Positions 7,792 to 15,109 of a DNA stretch of 64,000 nucleotides are shown here, in pieces. Source of the DNA: Prevotella sp. (GTDB lineage Bacteria; Bacteroidota; Bacteroidia; Bacteroidales; Bacteroidaceae). Positions within the stretch are counted from its first letter, which is position 1; every line of letters begins with the position of its first letter. The translations under genes were made by a program, and so were the position numbers. The stretch covers positions 1-64,000 of the forward strand of contig JAEEXI010000013.1 in NCBI GenBank assembly GCA_016291495.1, given 5' to 3'. The notes below the pieces were generated by a model, which had not been told where the DNA came from, did no database searches, and saw only the letters and a program-made list of their open reading frames with translations.

Positions 7792-8237
7792 ACGGGTAGT
7801 TCGGCTTCTCGTTTATCTCGTTGCAAAATCTCTTTCTTTCTCTTTCTTTCTCGTTGCTCTCGTTATCGCCTGATAATGAGGGCTTTTCGTATATATTATC
7901 CCCATATTGTTTGAAAAAAGCATCGTAACTTTGTCGTGCCGAAAGGGAAAATCTCATCCCTCAAAGGTACTCTTTGAGGCTTTGCCTCGAAAATCTTAGG
8001 CGCTCGGAAGAGCTCAAACAAGTTCGGCTCTTCACTCGCTAATGCGATCTTTGACATGTTGTTCGATTGGTTATTCATAAAGTGTTTTTTCCTAGTATTT
8101 GTTTTTCATTGTTTTGAGTTGGAAAGTTTACACTCACGGCGGTCAGCGGACTGCCAAAACAAAACTGCTTTGTCGTGATGACACGGCAGTTTTCCTACGC
8201 ACATACATTATTAATGAAATAAAGAAAGGATTTAGCA
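7792..8237. other. Structured leader region before the primase-like module
   Basis: No gene is supported in these 446 bases. A possible promoter (TTG 7907-7909, TAACTTTG 7927-7934) is followed by hairpins at 7960-7978, 7976-7988, 8007-8033, 8138-8155 and 8161-8193. Bases 7960-8045 resemble an intergenic repeat type I associate with Prevotella. The long structured leader parallels the one before the restriction operon. The small minus-strand frames at 7679-8078 are not supported. Confidence 0.45.
8138..8193 (+). promoter_or_regulatory. Tandem hairpins before the antirepressor-like gene
   Basis: The first stem is GGCGGTC/GACTGCC with an AGCG loop (8138-8155, one G-T pair). The second is AAAACTGC/GCAGTTTT (8161-8168 with 8186-8193) enclosing CGTG/CACG with an ATGA loop. 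The second stem ends in TTTT and could terminate or attenuate transcription 45 bases before the next start codon. Confidence 0.4.
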
Positions 8238-8588
8238 ATGACAACAAAAGAAAAAATGACGATGCAGATGAACTCGGAGTTTGTCTGCAACATGATGAAG
8301 CAACGTAATGCAGGAACCGAAGACTGCATGACATCCTCTGAACTGGCACGGGAAATCGGCATCCCCGTGACTGACATGCACGATATTCTCATTGAGAACA
8401 AGGTGCTCAGCCGAAAACATCGGGAGTTGCGACTCACCCTGAAATATCAGGAGCAAGGGTATGAGAAGTACCGCAGCTGCTTTCGATACAAGAAGACCGG
8501 TGAACTGATAGAAATCGTTTATCCGGTTTGGACGGAAAAAGGACAACGCATGATAAAGGAAGAGGTTGAAAATTCAAAAACTGTTTAA
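8238..8588 (+). CDS. Phage antirepressor-like DNA-binding protein
   Basis: This 116-residue protein contains TSSELAREIGIPVTDMHDIL (about residues 32-51), a helix-turn-helix-like segment. The following part (LTLKYQEQGYEKYRSCFRYK ... PVWTEKGQRMI) resembles the C-terminal KilAC/antirepressor domain, which ends in a conserved T-x-K-G motif. It is the first gene of the module that also holds the VirE_N/DUF3987 protein, with a two-base gap to the next gene, and probably regulates it. Assignment is from pattern only. Confidence 0.5.
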   Translation: MTTKEKMTMQMNSEFVCNMMKQRNAGTEDCMTSSELAREIGIPVTDMHDILIENKVLSRKHRELRLTLKYQEQGYEKYRSCFRYKKTGELIEIVYPVWTEKGQRMIKEEVENSKTV

Positions 8589-8590
8589 AA

Positions 8591-8884
8591 ATGGAAGCAA
8601 CAGTAAGAATTCTGAATCAGAGTCCATTGGCTACACGCCAGTACATGGACAAAAAGACGGGTGACCAGAAAGTGATTAACTCTGTGACCCTGAAGTTGAC
8701 GGATGGTTTGAACACCTTCCTCGGTGAGATTACCGGAGAGCGGGCTGTGAACTGCCCGAAGTATGATCCTCAGTATCTGTACAAGGTACAGTGCTCGATG
8801 GTGGTGCGTGAGTGGAACTCTCAACAGACTGGCGAGGCTATGCAGGCTACGACGATCTACATCGATAAGATAAATCTAATCTAA
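8591..8884 (+). CDS. Small conserved hypothetical, possible OB-fold protein
   Basis: This 97-residue protein begins two bases after the upstream stop. It is rich in alternating strand-like segments (NSVTLKLTDGLNTFLGEITG, LYKVQCSMVVREW, ATTIYIDKINLI), compatible with a small beta-barrel such as an OB fold. With a primase-like protein downstream, a single-strand DNA-binding role is conceivable but not shown. No catalytic residues or signal peptide are seen. Confidence 0.5.
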   Translation: MEATVRILNQSPLATRQYMDKKTGDQKVINSVTLKLTDGLNTFLGEITGERAVNCPKYDPQYLYKVQCSMVVREWNSQQTGEAMQATTIYIDKINLI

Positions 8885-8935
8885 TTGATAATTGAGAATT
8901 GAGAATTGATAATTGAGAATTGAGAATTGAGAATT
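8885..8935 (+). repeat. AT-rich tandem repeat (TTGAGAATTGATAA type)
   Basis: Alternating units of TTGATAA and TTGAGAA, with AATTG joints, fill the gap between two genes of the module. The same style of repeat recurs near 10499-10535 within a coding sequence and, in related forms, elsewhere in the window. Confidence 0.7.
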
Positions 8936-8982
8936 CTTGCTAAGGCAAGCGTACTAAAGAAACGATTAGATAATTGACAATT

Positions 8983-9438
8983 ATGAAGAAGTTACAGCGA
9001 TCGTATAAGTCGAACACCAGAATCTATGATGATGGTTCGATAGAGGTTGACCCACAGGCTCAGGGCGAGCCCAGTCAGAAGGACGTGAAGAAGGTGGGTA
9101 AGTCGAAGCGGTATATCACCTCGGGTAAGAGTCCGCTGACGTGTGTAGAGTTGAAGTGTCCTGAGGATGTGCCTGACAAGGCTGCCTTCTTCCGAAAGGA
9201 GCTGGATAAGCTGATAAAGGACATGGAGATTAAGGAGCCGCCGATGCCGGAGGGTGAGTTCCTGCTGAACGAGGACAGCGTGAAGGTGAAGCTTGCGGCA
9301 GAGGAACAGAAGGTTATGGTTTGGCTCACCTTCGAGGCTAAAGGACTGATAGACACAAGGAGAGATATGTACACTTTAATAAGTAAGATTGACAAATGTT
9401 TAGCTTTCAACGAAGCTTCGGTCTGCCAACAGAAGTAG
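8983..9438 (+). CDS. Hypothetical protein of the VirE_N/DUF3987 module
   Basis: An open frame begins at a TTG (8974), but the ATG at 8983 is the better start and gives 151 residues. The N-terminal third is basic and flexible, with KKVGKSKRYIT. The rest is mixed helix and strand with a charged helix near FFRKELDKLIKDMEIKEPP. No known family was recognised. It overlaps the next gene by 43 bases, indicating coupled expression with the primase-like protein. Confidence 0.5.
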   Translation: MKKLQRSYKSNTRIYDDGSIEVDPQAQGEPSQKDVKKVGKSKRYITSGKSPLTCVELKCPEDVPDKAAFFRKELDKLIKDMEIKEPPMPEGEFLLNEDSVKVKLAAEEQKVMVWLTFEAKGLIDTRRDMYTLISKIDKCLAFNEASVCQQK

Positions 9439-11906
9439 TTACTAAGGAACAGTTTCGGGCGCTTATCACGGCGCCTGAAACTTCCAGAAAAGTGAAGGAG
9501 GCTCGCGAGGCACTGGCTCGGGGCGACAAGAATGCCTACGACAATAAGAAAAAGGGCCTGCCGTTTGTGATTTTCATTGCTACGTATGATGAGTCGGACA
9601 AGACGTTCGAGAATAAGCAGACTGGCGAGAAAACCACACGTAGGGGTCGGTGGAGAAATCAGAAATACTGCCGACTGAACGGATTGTGCGTCATCGACTT
9701 TGACCATGTGGATGAGAAAAGCCAAAACGAAAACGAAGACGAAAAAAAGTCTTTGCGGGAGATTTGGGAAGAAGCCTACAATAAACTGAGTGACGAGGAT
9801 AAGGCTCGTATCCTCTTTGTGTTCGTTACACCATCGGGGCATGGATTGAAGGTGGTCTTTATGGCAGATGCCAACGTAGGCAACCTGATAGACAACCAGA
9901 TCGTGTTCTCTCAAAAACTGGGATTGAACCCTGACGAGAGCTGCAAGGATGGCAGTCGCGGGGCATTCCTGACTACGAGTGAAGATATTATTTTGCTGGA
10001 TGAACGCATCATCGACTACGATAATCCGGAGTTTGGCGAGAAGTACAACGAGGCGTACCACGAAGGAAAGTCGCAGCCTACTCTTAAAAGTGAAGAGGTA
10101 AAAGTGAAGAGTGAAGACGGGTTGTTGAGTGAAGACGAAAAATTTGCTACCGCCCCTGAAAACTTTCAACTCTCAACTCTCAACTCTCAACTTGAATATC
10201 ACGGCGTTCCCTATAGCAAGATTGTGGAGGCTTGGCTGGGTGACAAGAAGGTGGAGCAGGGCGACAGACACCGCACCTCGCTGGTGCTGGCAGACCACCT
10301 GCGGTATATCACGGATAACGATCCGAAGCTGATAGAGCAGATTCTAAGGCAGACTCCTTTTGTGCAGGATATCGTCAAGGAACGCAACGAGGATGTGGCG
10401 CAGACGGTGAAGAGTGCCCAGGGCTACGAATTCCTGAAAGGCATACCCAAAAGAATGAAAGATGCCCTGAAAACTGCAGGTGCTACGTCGAATGACTCAA
10501 TTGTCAATTCTCAATTATCAATTGTCAATTCAAAGGAAGACGTCTATGACGCTCTTCCTTTGGACAAGTGGGCTGAGGAGTTGCAGGAGATGGCAGAATA
10601 TTATCCCTGTCTGAAGGAGCTGTTTCTGAATGTGCATCCGCATAAGCTGCCTGCGGTGTGGTTCTCGAGTGCGGCCTTGTTCGGCACTTTGATGACAAGG
10701 GCTTACTACCACTTCTGGTATGAGCCGGAAATCATTCGCCGCCTGAATTACTGCGTGTTTATCATCGGTGACCCAGGTGCCGGTAAGAATATTGTGGAGA
10801 AGTTCTACAAGAAGATTGCCGACCCGATGATTCAGGCTGACCAATGCCTGATAGATGCTGTTAATAGGTATAAGGACGGCAGGACAGAGCGAACCACATC
10901 GACGAAAGCACAGAAGGGCGAGGCGTTGAAACGCCCTGTAGTGGGCATTCGTGTGCACCCTGCAAGAACGGCAACGGGTGAATTTATCCGCCATATGCAG
11001 GCGGCGGTGGAAAGTATCCAAGGCAGGAAGTTGAACCTGCATATGTTCTCGTTTGATGCTGAGTTGGATAATGTCACCAAGAACAATAAAGGTGGCGACT
11101 GGAAAGACCGCGAAATCCTGGAACTGAAAGCGTTTCACAATGAGGAGGATGGTCAGATGTATGCCAACCAGGAATCGGTGACGGGTATGTTCAACGTCTT
11201 TTGGAACTTCATCTATACCGGTACACCATATGCCCTGCACAGGAAGGTAAACCAAAGGAACTTTGGTACAGGTATGAGCACCCGACTGGCGGTGATTCCG
11301 CTGCCCGACAAGGGTATGGCTCAGCGCCATCAGCAGGTAGACCCCAATTCCAATGAAGCACTGCGTGAGTGGGCCTATCGTCTGGATAAGGTGGAGGGTG
11401 AAATACCCATCGAACCGCTGAATGATGAGACCTTCGACTGGCAGTCGAGCCATTTGGAGATTGCGGAGTTCAATGGTGATAAAGCGGATAGAACGCTGCT
11501 GAAACGCATACCTTATTATGGTATTGGCATTTCGTTACCCTTCATCCTGATGCGCCATTGGGATGAGTGGCAGGAGTCTAAGACGCTGACGATGGATGAC
11601 AGGGACAAACGTTTGTGTCGTCTGGCAATGGAAATCCAATACAAGTGCCAGCAGTTCTTCTTCGGCGAGATGGCATTCAACTATTTTGCCGACCAGAACA
11701 AGGAGTTCGTAGTCAGGAAGCGCAGCACCCGCTACAGCGAGTGTTTCCGAAAACTTCCCGAGGAGTTCAAGACGCAGCAATTTATGGATTGCTTCGGATG
11801 CTCTCAGCAAGCCGCTTCGCGTGCCATCATCCGATTCCGCAACGATGGAGTGATTGAGGTGGTGAAGTATGGTGTATATAAGAAGGTGGTGAGTGAATTA
11901 CCATAA
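9396..11906 (+). CDS. VirE_N (BT4734-like) / DUF3987 primase-ATPase-like protein
   Basis: This 836-residue protein joins two domains typical of Bacteroidales mobile elements. Residues about 20-215 match VirE_N/BT4734-like: CVIDFDHVD supplies an acidic pair, TPSGHGLKVVF a histidine and SCKDGSRGAFLTT a basic patch. These resemble archaeo-eukaryotic primase motifs, although primase activity is inferred. Residues about 390-830 match DUF3987, with the P-loop IIGDPGAGKN (GDPGAGKN at 458-465), suggesting a nucleic-acid ATPase. The linker (about 225-390) contains intergenic-type repeats translated in frame (FQLSTLNSQL and SIVNSQLSIVNS). It overlaps the preceding gene by 43 bases and precedes a P5/lysozyme-like gene, the usual order of this module. 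A role in replication of an integrated element is likely but unproven. Confidence 0.7.
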   Translation: MFSFQRSFGLPTEVVTKEQFRALITAPETSRKVKEAREALARGDKNAYDNKKKGLPFVIFIATYDESDKTFENKQTGEKTTRRGRWRNQKYCRLNGLCVIDFDHVDEKSQNENEDEKKSLREIWEEAYNKLSDEDKARILFVFVTPSGHGLKVVFMADANVGNLIDNQIVFSQKLGLNPDESCKDGSRGAFLTTSEDIILLDERIIDYDNPEFGEKYNEAYHEGKSQPTLKSEEVKVKSEDGLLSEDEKFATAPENFQLSTLNSQLEYHGVPYSKIVEAWLGDKKVEQGDRHRTSLVLADHLRYITDNDPKLIEQILRQTPFVQDIVKERNEDVAQTVKSAQGYEFLKGIPKRMKDALKTAGATSNDSIVNSQLSIVNSKEDVYDALPLDKWAEELQEMAEYYPCLKELFLNVHPHKLPAVWFSSAALFGTLMTRAYYHFWYEPEIIRRLNYCVFIIGDPGAGKNIVEKFYKKIADPMIQADQCLIDAVNRYKDGRTERTTSTKAQKGEALKRPVVGIRVHPARTATGEFIRHMQAAVESIQGRKLNLHMFSFDAELDNVTKNNKGGDWKDREILELKAFHNEEDGQMYANQESVTGMFNVFWNFIYTGTPYALHRKVNQRNFGTGMSTRLAVIPLPDKGMAQRHQQVDPNSNEALREWAYRLDKVEGEIPIEPLNDETFDWQSSHLEIAEFNGDKADRTLLKRIPYYGIGISLPFILMRHWDEWQESKTLTMDDRDKRLCRLAMEIQYKCQQFFFGEMAFNYFADQNKEFVVRKRSTRYSECFRKLPEEFKTQQFMDCFGCSQQAASRAIIRFRNDGVIEVVKYGVYKKVVSELP
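10160..10200 (+). repeat. Intergenic-type repeat inside a coding sequence (first copy)
   Basis: Units of CAACTCT repeat about four times and are translated in frame as LSTLNSQL. Upstream bases near 10085-10135 (AAAGTGAAGA-type units) look similar in origin. Both lie in the variable linker between the VirE_N and DUF3987 domains. Confidence 0.6.
10497..10535 (+). repeat. Intergenic-type repeat inside a coding sequence (second copy)
   Basis: CAATTGTCAATTCTCAATTA-type units are read in frame as SIVNSQLSIVNS. On the opposite strand they match the TTGAGAATTGATAA repeats found between genes at 8885-8935. The reading frame stays open through the insert. Confidence 0.65.
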
Positions 11907-11930
11907 GGTTACTCAGTTACAACTTACTCA
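11905..11930 (+). repeat. Degenerate TTACTCA repeats after the primase-like gene
   Basis: GGTTACTCAG, GTTACAACTT and TTACTCACTT are close to the ACTTACCC units at 92-413. They follow the stop codon of the DUF3987 gene. If related, the two repeat sets would bracket most of the accessory island. Confidence 0.35.
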
Positions 11931-11980
11931 CTTTGGACATTTAAGAATTGAAGAATTAAAAATTGAAAATTAAAAAAGTT

Positions 11981-12469
11981 ATGAAACAAGCAAGAGGATT
12001 GCGGAACAATAATCCGCTGAACATTATCAAAAGTGCCAATATCACTTGGCAGGGTGAGATAAAACCAAGTACAGACCGGAACTTCGCCCAGTTTGAAACA
12101 ATGGGTTACGGCTGCCGAGCAGCACTCAAACTGCTGAGGACGTATTACCACAAGCACCGCTGCGTGACGCTGAGTATGATCATCCGTCGCTGGGCGCCGG
12201 AGTCGGAGAACAACGTGAGGGCGTACATACAAACGGTGAGTCAGTTGACAGGTATCGGCCCTCACACGCTGCTGCCTCCGATGAAGGAGGAGACGAAGGC
12301 GGTGTGGTGTGACATCGTGCTGGCGATGGCGAGTGTGGAGTGTGGACTGAATGCCCTAGGGCGTGAACAGTTGGCACCGTCTATCGAAGTTGGGTGGCAA
12401 CTTCTAAGGGAAAAGGGAAAGGCTACGGGTAGGCGAGCTTTGCTCGGGAATGGAGTGAAAAGTGAATAA
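11981..12469 (+). CDS. P5-like / lysozyme-fold structural protein
   Basis: The frame opens at a TTG (11963), but ATG 11981 is the better start and gives 162 residues. RGLRNNNPLNI followed by WQGE, FAQFETMGYGCRAALKLLRTYY and IIRRWAPESENNV is the signature of proteins annotated as structural protein P5, thought to have a lysozyme-like fold that cuts peptidoglycan. No signal peptide is visible. It follows the DUF3987 gene by 74 bases, a pairing seen in other Bacteroidales. The last 20 or so residues come from repeat-like DNA and are probably not part of the fold. Confidence 0.65.
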   Translation: MKQARGLRNNNPLNIIKSANITWQGEIKPSTDRNFAQFETMGYGCRAALKLLRTYYHKHRCVTLSMIIRRWAPESENNVRAYIQTVSQLTGIGPHTLLPPMKEETKAVWCDIVLAMASVECGLNALGREQLAPSIEVGWQLLREKGKATGRRALLGNGVKSE

Positions 12470-12510
12470 TCTGGCTTCGCCAGTGAAAGAGGTGAGAGGT
12501 AAGACAAGGG

Positions 12511-12540
12511 GCCTGGGCATGACGCTCAGGCTTCTTTGCT
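12511..12540 (+). terminator. Terminator of the island module
   Basis: GCCTGGGC (12511-12518) pairs with GCTCAGGC (12524-12531), eight pairs including one G-T, over an ATGAC loop, followed by a T-rich tail. It sits 42 bases after the P5-like gene and separates the island from the minus-strand rhaM gene. Confidence 0.6.
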
Positions 12541-12558
12541 TTTCACACCCGAGGTTAT

Positions 12559-12876
12559 CTAATCCATGTGAAAGACCTCCTGAACAGGGACTGTTACAGG
12601 CGAATTGTCGGGGTTGACCTCCATAATGTCAGCCATCATGTCCCACCATTTCTGGGTAATGGGATCTACGTTGTCCGTATCCTGTGAGTTGCCCTGACCA
12701 GAACACTCCTGATAGCCAAACAGGATGTTGGTGTGCTTGTCCCAAAAGATACTGTAGTTGCTCACACCGCCGTCCTTAATCATTTTCACGAGCTCAGGCC
12801 ATATGGCAGCATGACGTTTCTCGTACTCCTTCTCGCAACCTGGTTTCAGGTACATCTTAAACGCAAATCTTTTCAT
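12559..12876 (-). CDS. rhaM: L-rhamnose mutarotase
   Basis: This 105-residue protein matches RhaM/YiiL, which interconverts the alpha and beta anomers of L-rhamnose. The family pattern is clear: an N-terminal FKMYLKPGCEKEYEKRH with the catalytic-site His, then W-P-E-L, SNYSIFWD, LFGYQE and KWWDMM, ending in L/V-x-E-VFHMD. Length is normal. No other rhamnose genes lie nearby, so it is an orphan. The minus-strand -7 element TACCTTTG at 12907-12914 gives a short leader. Confidence 0.9.
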   Translation of the reverse strand: MKRFAFKMYLKPGCEKEYEKRHAAIWPELVKMIKDGGVSNYSIFWDKHTNILFGYQECSGQGNSQDTDNVDPITQKWWDMMADIMEVNPDNSPVTVPVQEVFHMD

Positions 12877-12906
12877 GCATCTTTATTGTTTAATGTTTGC
12901 TTTGTG

Positions 12907-12914
12907 CAAAGGTA
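12907..12914 (-). promoter_or_regulatory. -7 element of rhaM
   Basis: On the minus strand this reads TACCTTTG, 30 bases before the ATG at 12876. It is divergent from the promoter at 12956-12986. Confidence 0.5.
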
Positions 12915-12955
12915 AGCAAATTCTTACCAAAAATGGGGATTATTGTATGATTTAC

Positions 12956-12986
12956 TTGCAAAGGTAAGATAAAAAGTGTACCTTTG
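12956..12986 (+). promoter_or_regulatory. Promoter of the SpoIIE-type phosphatase gene
   Basis: TTG at 12956-12958 and TACCTTTG at 12979-12986 are 20 bases apart, the normal Bacteroidetes spacing. A GTG at 12976 that would extend the gene lies inside this promoter, which supports ATG 13006 as the true start. Confidence 0.6.
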
Positions 12987-13005
12987 CCATCATATTTGTG
13001 TTATT

Positions 13006-14973
13006 ATGCAGCTTTTTTTCAAGAATAAAACAATCACAGGCTACTCACGTTCGTTTGCCAAACGCCTGACGTGGCGCATCATGATCAGGATGTTCCTCAT
13101 CATGATTATCCCCGTGTTCCTGCTTTTCTGGATGACCTACGGTATCGTGGCCTTGGGCGTAGCGGGCATCAGCGACCGTATATTGAAGGGAGAGAAGGAG
13201 GAGGTAAGGCGCATCGCATCCGATCTCTACATGGCGTCCAACAATACGGCGGCATTCATAGAGGATGACCTGACGAACCCCGACCGTATGCATGACATCA
13301 TCAACAGGATGGTGAAGCTAAACCCATACATGCGCAGCTGCGGCCTCTACTTCATCGAGAACTACTACCCCCAGAAGGGACGCCTGTTCGCTCCCTACGC
13401 CACGCGGCGCGACAGCACTACCATCATCGAGTTTCAGAACGCCTGCGACCAGGGTAACGACTATGTGAAGGACGAGTGGTTCAAGAATGCCATTGCCAGC
13501 GAAAAAGGCTACTGGTCGAAGCCATTCTTCGACAACGACAGTGCGCGGACACCATTGGTGTCGTACTTGTTGCCCATTCGCGACAAGAGCCAGAAGGCGG
13601 TGGCCGTACTGGGTGTGGACCTGCCGCTCATGTGGCTGAACGAGAAGATTCAGCCTATGGATACTCATTATTCTGAAAAATCCAAAGAATGGGACGCATC
13701 CTTCCAGATATACTACTACATGACGGACAGCGCGGGTACCATCATGGTGCACCCGGACGCCAAGCGCATCGTCAATAAAACCATTCAGCCATACATCACC
13801 AAAGGTCCCGACAAAAACAGGGGCCACCTGACCTTCAACGACAGGCGGGAAGACAAAATGGTCATCGACGGAGAAGAGGTTCTTGTCTGCTCGCAGGCAG
13901 TGAAATACACCGACTGGATGATTTCCTTCGCGGTACCCACGTTCTATATCCGTCTCATTGGCTATTTCGCCGCAGGTATCGCCATTGCGTTCATCCTGAT
14001 AGGTATGCTGGTCGTCTATTTCTCCGGCCGCCGATCTATCAAGCGTGATGTCAACCCACTCACACTGTTGGCGGCATCGGCCGACGAGGTGGCGAAGGGT
14101 AACTTCCAGACGGCGTTGCCTGCCATTGACAGCCACGACGAGATACACCGTTTGCGCGACTCGTTCGAGAACATGCAGCGTTCGTTGGTGAACTACACGG
14201 AAGAGCTGCGTGCCACCACAGCGCAGAAGGCATCGATGGAGAGTGAGCTGAAAATTGCCCACGACATCCAGATATCGATGCTGCCCAAGACGTTCCCGCC
14301 CTACCCAGAGCGCCACGACATCGACATCTACGGTTCGCTGAAGGCGGCAAAGGGTGTCGGCGGCGACCTCTTCGACTTCTACATCCGCGACGAGAAACTG
14401 TTCTTCTGTATTGGCGACGTGTCAGGCAAGGGTGTACCTGCCTCGTTGTTCATGGCCGTCACGCGTTCGCTGTTCCGCAACATCTCCGCCCATGTAGCGA
14501 TTCCGTCGGAGATTATGCGAACGCTGAACAATGCGATGCTGGAAGGCAACGAGACGAATATGTTCGTCACCGTATTTATCGGTGTACTCGACCTGCAGAC
14601 GGGTCTGCTGCGCTACTGCAATGGCGGCCACAACGCTCCACTGCTGGTAGGCCGCGACGTGGGTGCGCTGCCGTGCGATGCCAATCTGCCCATCGGCGTC
14701 ATAGCAGACTTCAAGTTTACACAACAGGAGGTGTCCATCGACCCGCAGACTACCATTTTCCTCTTCACCGACGGTCTGAACGAGGCTGAGGACAGTCATC
14801 ATGCACAGTTTGGCGACCTGCGTATCTGGAATGTCGCCAAGCGCATGCTGTCTGAGAACCGCCACCAGCCTCAGCAGCTCATTGAGGAGATGACTGAGAC
14901 GGTACAACGGTTCGTGGGTGATGCCGAGCAGAGCGACGACCTGACGATGCTGGCGATTCAATACATGAAGTGA
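13006..14973 (+). CDS. Membrane receptor with SpoIIE/PP2C phosphatase domain
   Basis: This 655-residue protein has a membrane segment near residues 20-45 (IMIRMFLIMIIPVFLLFW), an extracytoplasmic Cache-like sensor domain (about 60-310, with WFKNAIASEKGYWSKP and VAVLGVDLPLMW), a second membrane segment (about 315-340), a HAMP-like linker and a SpoIIE-type serine phosphatase (about 410-655). Phosphatase motifs are complete: GVGGDLFDFY, GDVSGKGVPASLF, CNGGHNAPLL and LFTDGLNEAED. Such proteins dephosphorylate anti-anti-sigma (STAS) proteins in partner-switching; no STAS or anti-sigma gene is adjacent, so the target is unknown. ATG 13006 was chosen because the upstream GTG overlaps the promoter. 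Confidence 0.85.
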   Translation: MQLFFKNKTITGYSRSFAKRLTWRIMIRMFLIMIIPVFLLFWMTYGIVALGVAGISDRILKGEKEEVRRIASDLYMASNNTAAFIEDDLTNPDRMHDIINRMVKLNPYMRSCGLYFIENYYPQKGRLFAPYATRRDSTTIIEFQNACDQGNDYVKDEWFKNAIASEKGYWSKPFFDNDSARTPLVSYLLPIRDKSQKAVAVLGVDLPLMWLNEKIQPMDTHYSEKSKEWDASFQIYYYMTDSAGTIMVHPDAKRIVNKTIQPYITKGPDKNRGHLTFNDRREDKMVIDGEEVLVCSQAVKYTDWMISFAVPTFYIRLIGYFAAGIAIAFILIGMLVVYFSGRRSIKRDVNPLTLLAASADEVAKGNFQTALPAIDSHDEIHRLRDSFENMQRSLVNYTEELRATTAQKASMESELKIAHDIQISMLPKTFPPYPERHDIDIYGSLKAAKGVGGDLFDFYIRDEKLFFCIGDVSGKGVPASLFMAVTRSLFRNISAHVAIPSEIMRTLNNAMLEGNETNMFVTVFIGVLDLQTGLLRYCNGGHNAPLLVGRDVGALPCDANLPIGVIADFKFTQQEVSIDPQTTIFLFTDGLNEAEDSHHAQFGDLRIWNVAKRMLSENRHQPQQLIEEMTETVQRFVGDAEQSDDLTMLAIQYMK

Positions 14974-14997
14974 CCTGAAGGGCGAAAGGACTTTTTG

Positions 14998-15005
14998 TAC
15001 CTTTG
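14998..15005 (+). promoter_or_regulatory. Second TACCTTTG element upstream of the AICAR transformylase
   Basis: TACCTTTGCCATCA here repeats the sequence at 12979-12992 almost exactly. The -33 region is weak. It may be an extra promoter for the gene at 15110 or a relic of local duplication. Confidence 0.3.
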
Positions 15006-15058
15006 CCATCAAGATGGCGAAGTTACTCCGTCTCGGCAAAAAAAATAAATGAATTTAT

Positions 15059-15089
15059 TTTGTTCTGCTCTCAACTTTTCGTAACTTTG
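15059..15089 (+). promoter_or_regulatory. Promoter of the AICAR transformylase gene
   Basis: TTTG (15059-15062), a 19-base spacer and TAACTTTG (15082-15089) make a near-consensus promoter 20 bases before the ATG at 15110. Confidence 0.65.
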
Positions 15090-15109
15090 CAGCATAAAAT
15101 ATAGAAGCA

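Noticed and set aside
9075..10169. 364-codon antisense frame
   Set aside because: It is opposite the supported small gene and the primase-like gene and has no domain pattern of its own.
12976..13005. GTG start extending the phosphatase gene by ten codons
   Set aside because: The GTG lies within the promoter words TACCTTTG, so it would not be transcribed in full.
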